DNA of 64,000 nucleotides, taken from assembly GCF_001592265.1 (NCBI RefSeq), contig NZ_BCWP01000003.1, forward strand, positions 103,612 to 167,611. Reading direction: 5' to 3'. The position numbers were made by a program, and so were the translations under genes. Positions 42,380 through 50,556 of this stretch are shown one piece after another. The DNA comes from Curvibacter delicatus NBRC 14919 (GTDB lineage: Bacteria; Pseudomonadota; Gammaproteobacteria; Burkholderiales; Burkholderiaceae_C). The notes under the pieces are model-generated. The model made no database searches, was not told where the DNA came from, and saw nothing but the letters and a program-made list of their open reading frames with translations. How positions within the stretch are numbered: the first letter of the stretch is position 1; every line of letters starts with the position of its first letter.

Positions 42380-43231
42380 TCAGTGCCCGTGCGCCACGCT
42401 GCTGACCAGCGTCACCAGCCCGATGCCCACCAGCAGCCAGGCGATCTGGGCCAGCGTCTCGCGCAGACTCAGGCGCTTTTGCAGTTGCGGAATCAGGTCG
42501 GCCAGCGCCACGTAGATGAAGCTGCTGGAGGCCACCACCAGGAAGTAGGTCAGGTAATCGTGCAGCTGGTCCACCAGCCAGTAGCCGATCAGCCCGCCCA
42601 GTGCCGTGATGGCGCCGGCCAGCGTGACCTTGAGCAGCGCAGCCTTGCGGTCGCCCGTGCTTTGCCGCAGCACCAGCAGGTCACCCATGTGGTGTGGCAC
42701 CTCGTGCGCCAGCACGGCCAGGGCCGCAACCACACCCAGGCGCAGGTCGGCGATGAAGGCGGAGGCGATCAGGATGCCGTCGCCGAAACAGTGCACGCTG
42801 TCGCCGGCCAGCACGGTCCAGCCGCCCGAGGTGTGCACATGGCCGTGGCCATGCGGGTGATGTGCCGCGTGTTCATGGTCATGCTCATGTCCGTTGTCCG
42901 CCGCGTGGTGGTGTTCATGGCCATGGTGCCAGAGTTCGGCCTTGTCGAGCAGGAAGAAGAACACCAGGCCGACCAGCAGCGTCATGAACAGGCGGTGCGG
43001 CGCGACCTCGCTCTCGAAGGCTTCGGGCAGCAGGTGCAAAAAGGCGGTGCCCATCAAGGCCCCCGCGGCCAGGCTCAGCATGTGCTGGGTGTAGCGTGAC
43101 AGCACGCCGAAACTCAGGGCCGCGGCCAGCCACACGCTGCCGATGCCGGCGGCCAGGGTACCGGCCAGAATTGCTATCAAAACCATAGCTGCTTGCGCTT
43201 TTTCATCAAGGGTAGGGGCCGATTTTCGCAT
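42380..43231 (-). CDS. ZIP family metal transporter, LIV-1 type with histidine-rich loop
   Basis: 283 residues from the ATG at 43231, or 268 from the ATG at 43186 (MVLIAILAGTLAAGIGSVW), which lies inside a dispersed repeat. Seven to eight membrane helices. Metal-site motifs in helices IV and V read VHCFGDGILIASAF and HEVPHHMGDLLVL, close to the LIV-1 consensus rather than the HNFPEG/HEIPQG of ZupT. A cytoplasmic loop near residues 98-130 is extremely rich in histidine. Expected zinc or other divalent metal uptake or export. Confidence 0.88.
   Translation of the reverse strand: MRKSAPTLDEKAQAAMVLIAILAGTLAAGIGSVWLAAALSFGVLSRYTQHMLSLAAGALMGTAFLHLLPEAFESEVAPHRLFMTLLVGLVFFFLLDKAELWHHGHEHHHAADNGHEHDHEHAAHHPHGHGHVHTSGGWTVLAGDSVHCFGDGILIASAFIADLRLGVVAALAVLAHEVPHHMGDLLVLRQSTGDRKAALLKVTLAGAITALGGLIGYWLVDQLHDYLTYFLVVASSSFIYVALADLIPQLQKRLSLRETLAQIAWLLVGIGLVTLVSSVAHGH
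43173..43226 (+). repeat. Dispersed element, copy over the ZIP gene start
   Basis: 54 bases: GCTATCAAAACCATAGC, TGCTTGCGC, ATCAAGGG, ending GGCCGATTTT. Read leftward it contains the in-frame ATG at 43186 of the metal transporter and codes the first 15 or so residues of the longer form. Confidence 0.75.
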
Positions 43232-43317
43232 CCAATTCAGGGCGCGGCCCGGGCGCGGTCAAAAAAGCCGCCCGCAGGCGGCTGATTGCCGGTGCATGGT
43301 CGGACACCACGCAAGAC

Positions 43318-44217
43318 TCAGGCCACGCCGTGCTGCTTGAACCAGGCCAGGCAACGCTTCCAGCCGTCTTCCGCGGCTTCCTTGCGGTAGCTGGGCCGGT
43401 AGTCGGCATGGAAAGCGTGCGGCGCCTCCGGGTAGACCACGAACTGCGAGGCCTTCGAACTTGCGTTGCCGGTGGCCAGCGCGGCCTTCATCTTCTCCAC
43501 GCTGTCGAGCGGAATGCCGGTGTCGGCGCCGCCGTACAGCCCCAGCACCTGACCATGGAGCTGGCCGGCGATGTCGATCGGGTTCTTCGGTGTCAGCTCC
43601 GTGCGGTCGCCGACGAGGCGACCATACCAGGCCACACCGGCCTTGATGTGTTTGCTGTGCGCGGCGTAGAGCCAGGTCTGTCGGCCACCCCAGCAGAAAC
43701 CGGTGATGCCCACGCGCGCCAGGTCGCCGCCGTTGGCGCCAGCCCAGGCCACGGTGGCATCGAGGTCGCCCATCACCTGGGCGTCCGGCACCTTCGAGAT
43801 GACTTCGGCGATCAGCTTGGCCATCTCGCCGTAGCTTTGCGCATCGCCCTGGCGCACGAACAACTCGGGGGCAATGGCCAGGTAACCGGCGCGGGCAAAG
43901 CGGTTGGCCACGTCGGCAATGTGCTCGTGCACGCCGAAGATTTCCGACAGCACCAGCACCACCGGCAGGTTTTTCTTGCCCGCCGGCATGGCACGGTAGG
44001 CCGGCATCTTGAAGCCCTTGACGTCAATGCTCACCTCGCCTGCCGTCAAGCCGTCGGTCGGTGTCTTGATGGCCGTCTGCGCCATGATGGGCATGACCGA
44101 GGCGGCATAACCCACGCCCAGCGCGGTCTTGAGCGCGGTACGGCGTGTGGCGCCCGCTTCGGTGCTCTTGCCCGGCAGCAGGGCATTGAATTCGGTCTTG
44201 AGGTCGCGGTTCATCAT
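43318..44217 (-). CDS. Dienelactone hydrolase family protein with N-terminal twin-arginine signal
   Basis: 299 residues from the ATG at 44217, preceded by AGGAGCAACAG. An RR-containing hydrophobic N-terminus (RRTALKTALGVGYAASVMPIMAQ) suggests Tat export. The alpha/beta hydrolase core has the nucleophile cysteine in GITGFCWGGRQTWLYAA and the histidine in EAPHAFHADYRPSY; aspartate near GGADTGIP completes a Cys-Asp-His triad as in dienelactone hydrolase. Natural substrate unknown; many homologues are general esterases. Confidence 0.88.
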   Translation of the reverse strand: MMNRDLKTEFNALLPGKSTEAGATRRTALKTALGVGYAASVMPIMAQTAIKTPTDGLTAGEVSIDVKGFKMPAYRAMPAGKKNLPVVLVLSEIFGVHEHIADVANRFARAGYLAIAPELFVRQGDAQSYGEMAKLIAEVISKVPDAQVMGDLDATVAWAGANGGDLARVGITGFCWGGRQTWLYAAHSKHIKAGVAWYGRLVGDRTELTPKNPIDIAGQLHGQVLGLYGGADTGIPLDSVEKMKAALATGNASSKASQFVVYPEAPHAFHADYRPSYRKEAAEDGWKRCLAWFKQHGVA

Positions 44218-44327
44218 CTGTTGCTCCTGGTTCTGGTTTGGCGGAAGTAGCGAGTCTAGGGGCAAGGCCGGAGCGCTGCACACGCCCGCCGTAATCACCC
44301 ACAACCGGGGCACCGACAGCGAGTCCG

Positions 44328-44339
44328 GATAATCGGGGC
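44328..44339 (+). promoter_or_regulatory. Leaderless-type -10 box before dbpA
   Basis: GATAAT at 44328-44333 is separated from the dbpA ATG by six bases (CGGGGC), the spacing expected if transcription begins at the A of the start codon. No ribosome site is present. Confidence 0.5.
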
Positions 44340-45770
<1,431 letters not shown>

Positions 45771-45814
45771 CAGACACCCGCCGGCGGCGGTTGTCTTGCG
45801 CGCATGGCGACCGG

Positions 45815-46381
45815 CTACGCGGCCCGAGCCGCCGCTCGGGCGGGCTTGCCGGGTGCGGTACCGGAAGGTTTTTTCCGGGTTGTTGGAGCCACCTCTCGCG
45901 TCGTGGCGGCGGGAGGCGCCACGGTTGCGCTAGGCGCACGGCTCAAGTCGTTGTTGCCTTCCACCAGCTGGCGCAACATCGCCATGAACAGGCCGCGCTG
46001 CCCTGCGGGCAAGGGTTCCAGCATGCGCTCCTGGGCGCGCAGCATGCTGGGTTCAATCTTGCGCAGCAGCCTGGTGCCGTCAGGGGTCAAGGTCAACAGG
46101 CGGGCGCGCCGATCGTCCGGATTGGCTTGGCGCTGCATCAGCCCGCGCACCTCCAGCCGGTCGATCACGCTGCCGATGGTGGCGGCATCAAAGCCGATGC
46201 TGCGTGCCAGCGTGCGCTGGTCAACACCCGGCTGACGCTGAATGGCCGCCATGGCCGCGTATTGAACCGGCGTCACGCCAAAGGCTTGCGTCTCTTCCAG
46301 GAAAACAGCGACAGCAATCTGCTGCAGGCGGCGGATATGGAAGCCGGGCAGGTTTTCCAGTTCGACGTTCGAACGACTCAT
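45815..46381 (-). CDS. MarR family transcriptional regulator
   Basis: 188 residues. Winged helix at about 35-105 with PVQYAAMAAIQRQPGVDQRTLARSIGFDAATIGSVIDRLEVRGLMQRQANPDDRRAR, the classical MarR DNA-binding region and beta-wing. The last ~40 residues are alanine/proline/threonine rich and basic, an uncommon tail. Divergent from the gentisate operon and presumably its repressor, relieved by gentisate or an aromatic precursor. Confidence 0.92.
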   Translation of the reverse strand: MSRSNVELENLPGFHIRRLQQIAVAVFLEETQAFGVTPVQYAAMAAIQRQPGVDQRTLARSIGFDAATIGSVIDRLEVRGLMQRQANPDDRRARLLTLTPDGTRLLRKIEPSMLRAQERMLEPLPAGQRGLFMAMLRQLVEGNNDLSRAPSATVAPPAATTREVAPTTRKKPSGTAPGKPARAAARAA

Positions 46382-46730
46382 CGTGACAGCGCTAGGGTTT
46401 TTACGGGGTTGATCGGATGGATTCTAAATCTACACTGATAGTAAGCATACGTACCATATGCATGCTTCTTATTCAGACCGCTTGAATTCAAGGACTTCGC
46501 CGTGCCCCTTTCCGGACAACCACCAAGCACCGTTCTCGTCGCCGGTGAAAACATGGGTGAACGGGTTGAACGGTGGGAACCTGGGCAACGCTGTCTTGCC
46601 CCAATAACACCCACTAACCAAGCAGCCTGAGAGTTCCTGCTCAAAGGAGCGACGCCAGTGACCCGGCACAACCGGCGCTGCAGTGTCCACCGCCTCAGCC
46701 CCCACACCGCCCCCACTTCAGGACATGAAC
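46382..46730. promoter_or_regulatory. marR/gentisate operon control region with AAGCAT-N13-ATGCTT
   Basis: 349 bases between divergent genes. AAGCAT at 46443-46448 pairs with ATGCTT at 46462-46467, a 25-base near-palindrome placed 60 bases from marR, a good MarR operator candidate. The rest is less structured; AGGA at about 46720 serves as ribosome site for the gentisate dioxygenase. A leftward reading frame at 46469-46705 exists but has no start signal or recognised family. Confidence 0.6.
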
Positions 46731-47771
46731 ATGAGCCACGAACTCGGCCGACTCGAAGACCTGCCGCAAGACTACCGCGACGAGCTGACCCAACTCAACC
46801 TGGTGCCGCTGTGGCCCAGCCTGCGTGCCGTGTTGCCGCCCAAGGTACCGACGCGCAAGACCCGGCCCACCTGCTGGTCCTACCAGTTGCTGCGCCCTCT
46901 GCTGCTGCGCGCAGGCGAGCTGACCCCGATGGAGAAGGCCGAACGCCGCGTGCTGGTGCTGGCCAACCCCGGCCACGGCCTGGAGAAGATGCAGGCCAGC
47001 GCCGCCATGTACCTGGGCATGCAACTGCTGCTGCCCGGCGAATGGGCGCCGTCCCATCGGCACACGCCGAATGCGGTGCGCATGATCGTGGAGGGCGAAG
47101 GCGCCTACACCACGGTCGATGGCGAGAAATGCCCCATGCGCCGCGGCGACCTGATCCTGACCCCCACCGGCCTGTGGCACGAACACGGCCACGACGGCAC
47201 GGAACCGGTGGTCTGGCTCGATGTGCTGGACCTGCCGCTGGTCTACTACACCGAGACCTCGTACGCCATCGAAGGGCAGCGCCAGCCGGTCCAGCCCGGC
47301 CATGGCGAGCAGGCCTACCGCAGTGGCGGCGTGATGCCGACGCCGGTGTTCGAGCGCAGCCACAAGGCCTATCCGATGCTGCGCTACCCGTGGGTCGACG
47401 CACGTGCGGCCCTGGTCGCGCTGGCCGCGGACCGCCCGGACCAGGAAGCCGTGCAGGTGAGCTACGTCAACCCGGAGACGGGCCAGGCGGCGCAGAACAT
47501 CCTGGGCTTCTACGCCCTGATGCTGCGCCCCGGCCAGACGCTGCGCCTGCCCGCGCGCTCGCCGGCCATGGTCTTCCACCAGATCGAAGGCCGGGCGGAA
47601 GCCCGGATCGAGGACAGCACCTTCACCCTGAACGAGGCCGACACCTGCTGCGCCCCCGGCTACACGGCCGTGACGCTGCGCAACCTGTCGGCCGAGCAGC
47701 CGGCCTTCCTGTTCATCGCCGACGAAACGCCCTTGCATCAAAAGCTCGGCGTGTTCGAGAACCGGGGCTGA
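46731..47771 (+). CDS. nagI: Gentisate 1,2-dioxygenase
   Basis: 346 residues from the ATG at 46731, eight bases after AGGA; a GTG at 46683 is possible but unsupported. Bicupin fold. Iron ligands lie in the first cupin, SHRHTPNAVRMIVEGEGAYT (two histidines), with a further histidine in LTPTGLWHEHGHDG. GlyThr-rich segments GFYALMLRPGQTLRLPARSP belong to the second cupin. It opens gentisate between C1 and C2 to maleylpyruvate. The following genes encode the next two pathway steps in the order of the nag operon. Confidence 0.94.
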   Translation: MSHELGRLEDLPQDYRDELTQLNLVPLWPSLRAVLPPKVPTRKTRPTCWSYQLLRPLLLRAGELTPMEKAERRVLVLANPGHGLEKMQASAAMYLGMQLLLPGEWAPSHRHTPNAVRMIVEGEGAYTTVDGEKCPMRRGDLILTPTGLWHEHGHDGTEPVVWLDVLDLPLVYYTETSYAIEGQRQPVQPGHGEQAYRSGGVMPTPVFERSHKAYPMLRYPWVDARAALVALAADRPDQEAVQVSYVNPETGQAAQNILGFYALMLRPGQTLRLPARSPAMVFHQIEGRAEARIEDSTFTLNEADTCCAPGYTAVTLRNLSAEQPAFLFIADETPLHQKLGVFENRG

Positions 47772-47831
47772 GACGCTGGCAGCCATCTTGCCGACCAGAC
47801 CGCAGGCCCCCCTTTTGAAAACAGACCCGCC

Positions 47832-47878
47832 ATGAACCCGACCTACCTCTGGACCCCGCCCGCCCCCCCTCGTTACCC
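47832..47878 (+). other. Detached N-terminal codons of fumarylpyruvate hydrolase, frameshift at C7 tract
   Basis: The ATG at 47832 starts [13 protein letters not shown], a normal family N-terminus, but its frame then diverges. A run of seven C at 47863-47869 precedes the break; one extra C would join it in frame to [18 protein letters not shown] downstream. Either a one-base deletion, slippage or a sequencing error. Confidence 0.75.
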
Positions 47879-48535
47879 GTGCGCGGCCAGTCCGAACGCC
47901 TGCCCGTCAACCGCCTGTTTTTCGTCGGCCGCAACTACCATGCGCACGCCGTTGAGATGGGGCGCCCGGTGGACAAGACGAGCGCTCGCCCGTTCTATTT
48001 CACCAAGACTCCGTCCACGCTGGTGGCATCCGGTGCCACCGTGGCTTACCCCCCGGAGACCAGCAACTACCAGTTTGAAATGGAACTGGTGCTGGCCATC
48101 GGTGCACCGGGCTTTCGCGTCAAGGCCGAAGCGGCGCACCAGCTCATCTACGGCTACGCCTGCGGCCTGGACATGACACGCCGCGACCTGCAGCTGGTGG
48201 CGCGCGACCAGGGCCGCCCGTGGGACCTGGGAAAGGACGTCGAAGAGTCCTCGGTCTGCTCCGAGATCATGCCGATGCCCGGTGTGGTGCTGGAGCAGGG
48301 CGAGATCGAACTCAGCGTCAATGGGCAGGTCAAGCAGAAGTCGGACCTGAACAAGCTGATCTGGAACATCCGTGAACTCATTGCCGATCTGTCCTTGTTC
48401 TACCACCTGCAACCCGGCGACCTGATTTACACCGGCACCCCCGAAGGCGTCGGCCCGGTCGTCAGCGGCGACCGCATCACTGGCCATGTCGAAGGCGTAG
48501 GCGAGATCGCACTCAACGTCGGTCCTGCTGCGTGA
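47879..48535 (+). CDS. nagK: Fumarylpyruvate hydrolase (FAH family), 5' end frameshifted
   Basis: 218 residues if translation starts at the GTG at 47879; the true N-terminus is probably encoded from 47832 (see preceding feature). FAH catalytic core: [17 protein letters not shown], metal-binding [27 protein letters not shown], and [15 protein letters not shown]. It splits fumarylpyruvate into fumarate and pyruvate. The start-codon end lacks about 15 residues, but the catalytic metal site is intact, so an internally initiated protein might still be active. Confidence 0.88.
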   Translation: MRGQSERLPVNRLFFVGRNYHAHAVEMGRPVDKTSARPFYFTKTPSTLVASGATVAYPPETSNYQFEMELVLAIGAPGFRVKAEAAHQLIYGYACGLDMTRRDLQLVARDQGRPWDLGKDVEESSVCSEIMPMPGVVLEQGEIELSVNGQVKQKSDLNKLIWNIRELIADLSLFYHLQPGDLIYTGTPEGVGPVVSGDRITGHVEGVGEIALNVGPAA

Positions 48536-48546
48536 GAGAGGCGGCC

Positions 48547-49203
48547 ATGAAGCTCTACAACTTCTTTCGCAGCGGCACCTCGCACCGGCTTCGCATTGCG
48601 CTGAACCTCAAGGGCCTGCAGACCGAGTATGTGCCAGTGGACCTGCGCACCGAACAGCACCTGAAGGCCGAATTCAAGACGCTCAATCCCCAGGGCCTGG
48701 TGCCTGCCCTGGCGCTGCCGGGCGCTGCGGGCCAACCCGGGCCGGTGTTGATCCAGTCCCCCGCCATCATCGAATGGCTGGAGGAGCGCCATCCCACGCC
48801 GGCGCTGCTGCCTGCCGACCCCGAAGCACGCGCGCACGTGCGCGCGCTGGCAGCCATCGTGGGCTGCGACATCCACCCCATCAACAACCGCCGCATCCTG
48901 GAATACCTGCGCAAGCAACTTGGCTGTGATGAGGCGGCCGTGAACGCCTGGTGCGCCACCTGGATCAGCGCCGGCTTGGAGGCCTACGAGGCGCTGCTGG
49001 CCGCCGACAAGACACGGGGCCGCTACAGCTTTGGGGAGACACCCACCGTGGCCGATGTCTACCTGATCCCACAAGTGGAAAGCGCCCGCCGCTTCAAGGT
49101 GGACCTGGCACCGTACCCGAATATCGTGGCCGTCGACCAGGCCTGTGCAGAACTGGAGGCCTTCCGGCGCGCCGCACCGCTGCAGCAGCCGGACGCGCAG
49201 TGA
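48547..49203 (+). CDS. nagL: Maleylpyruvate isomerase, zeta-class GST
   Basis: 218 residues from the ATG at 48547 with GAGAGAGGCGG upstream. The N-terminus MKLYNFFRSGTSHRLRIALNLKG is diagnostic of NagL-type, glutathione-dependent maleylpyruvate isomerases. IQSPAIIEWLEERHP forms the glutathione site; GCDIHPINNRRILEYL and TPTVADVYLIPQVESARRF are zeta-class C-terminal motifs. It converts maleylpyruvate to fumarylpyruvate, between the dioxygenase and hydrolase steps. Confidence 0.94.
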   Translation: MKLYNFFRSGTSHRLRIALNLKGLQTEYVPVDLRTEQHLKAEFKTLNPQGLVPALALPGAAGQPGPVLIQSPAIIEWLEERHPTPALLPADPEARAHVRALAAIVGCDIHPINNRRILEYLRKQLGCDEAAVNAWCATWISAGLEAYEALLAADKTRGRYSFGETPTVADVYLIPQVESARRFKVDLAPYPNIVAVDQACAELEAFRRAAPLQQPDAQ

Positions 49204-49279
49204 AAAAACATCAGCCGTGTTTTCAGCTGGCGGGGTAATCCTGCTCCGCCGGCAACCGCAAGCAAGAAGGAGACAAATC

Positions 49280-50461
49280 ATGAAACCCAAGAACCTCGCA
49301 CGCTGGTCAGCCGTCCTGGCTGCCTGCACCTTGAGCCTGACGGCCACCCTGGCCGTGGCAGCCGAACCCCTGAAGGTCGGGCTGGTGCTGCCGATGTCGG
49401 GGCCGTTCTCGTCCTACGGCAAACACATCGAGAACGGTGCGCGCCTCTACCTCCAGCAGACCGGCGGCGTCTTCTCCGGCCGCAAGGTCGAACTCATCAT
49501 CAAGGACGACACCGGCGTAGCACCGGAAATCAGCAAGCGTGCCGCGCAGGAGTTGATCGTCAAGGACAAGGTCGACGTGCTCGCCGGCTTCGGCCTGACA
49601 CCCTCGGCCTTCGCGGTCGCACCGATTGCGACCCAGGCCAAGACCCCCATGATCATCATGAACGCGGCCACGTCCTCGATCACCACCAAGTCCGACTACA
49701 TCCTGCGGGTCTCGCACACCCTGCCCCAGGACACCGCCCCGATTGCCAGCTGGGCCGCCCAGAACAAGATCAAGAAGGTCTACACGCTGGTGGCCGACTT
49801 CGGGCCCGGGCATGATGCCGAAGCGCAGTTCAAGAAAACGTTCACGGCCGCCGGCGGTGAAGTCATCGGCGAGGTCCGCACACCGGTCAAGAACCCGGAC
49901 TTCGCGCCTTTCCTGCAGCGGATCAGGGATGCCAAACCCGAAGCCGTGTTCCTGTTCCTGCCCCCGGGCGAACAGACCATTGCCTTCATGAAGGGCTTCG
50001 AAGAGCGCGGCATGGGGAAAGCCGGCATCCGCATCATCGCCACCGGCGATCTGACCTCTGAAGACCTGATCGACGCCATGGGCAACAACGCGCTGGGCGT
50101 GGTGAACTCCTTCCATTACTCGGAAGCACACAACTCGCCTGAGAACAAGGCCTACGTCCAGGCCTACTACAAGGCCTATCCTGGCTACCGCCCGAACTTC
50201 ATGTCGGTCAGCGGCTACGACGGCATGCAGCTGATTGCCAAGACACTGGAGAAAACCGGTGGCGACGCCAGCGGCGACAAGTTCGTCGCCGCCGCCAAGG
50301 GGATGAGCTGGACCAGCCCGCGCGGCCCCATCAGCATCGACCCCCAGACCCGCGACATCATCCAGACCATCTACATCCGCAAAGTGGAAAGGGTCGGCGG
50401 CAAGCTGCAAAATGTTGAGTTCGACGAGGTACCCAACTTCAAGGACCCCGGCAAGCAGTAA
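49280..50461 (+). CDS. ABC transporter substrate-binding protein, LivK/aromatic type
   Basis: 393 residues from the ATG at 49280, eight bases after AAGGAG. A signal peptide ends TATLAVAA before EPLKVGLVLPMSGPFSSYGKHIENG. The type I periplasmic fold shows GFGLTPSAFAVAPIATQAKTPMI and FGPGHDAEAQFKKTF. It belongs to the branched-chain amino acid receptor family, members of which bind aromatic acids. Last gene of the gentisate unit; the membrane and ATPase subunits are not in the window. Probably captures the aromatic growth substrate. Confidence 0.9.
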   Translation: MKPKNLARWSAVLAACTLSLTATLAVAAEPLKVGLVLPMSGPFSSYGKHIENGARLYLQQTGGVFSGRKVELIIKDDTGVAPEISKRAAQELIVKDKVDVLAGFGLTPSAFAVAPIATQAKTPMIIMNAATSSITTKSDYILRVSHTLPQDTAPIASWAAQNKIKKVYTLVADFGPGHDAEAQFKKTFTAAGGEVIGEVRTPVKNPDFAPFLQRIRDAKPEAVFLFLPPGEQTIAFMKGFEERGMGKAGIRIIATGDLTSEDLIDAMGNNALGVVNSFHYSEAHNSPENKAYVQAYYKAYPGYRPNFMSVSGYDGMQLIAKTLEKTGGDASGDKFVAAAKGMSWTSPRGPISIDPQTRDIIQTIYIRKVERVGGKLQNVEFDEVPNFKDPGKQ

Positions 50462-50488
50462 GCACCGCCCCGGTTCGGGTCACACCCA

Positions 50489-50545
50489 CACCATCCGGGG
50501 CATGGCCTGCACCGGATGGTGCCAAGGCGCTTGGTGCGCCTTGGC
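50489..50545. terminator. Two tandem perfect hairpins between convergent genes
   Basis: CACCATCCGG (50489-50498) pairs with CCGGATGGTG (50512-50521); directly after, GCCAAGGCGC (50521-50530) pairs with GCGCCTTGGC (50536-50545) around loop TTGGT. No T-run follows, so termination may need additional factors, but the position between the binding-protein gene and polA supports a bidirectional terminator. Confidence 0.6.
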
Positions 50546-50556
50546 CCACGCGCATG

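Noticed and set aside
46469..46705. 78-residue leftward frame in the marR/gentisate spacer
   Set aside because: Protein-like C-terminal text (HVFTGDENGAWW) but no ATG with ribosome site and no family. Kept only as a possible remnant.
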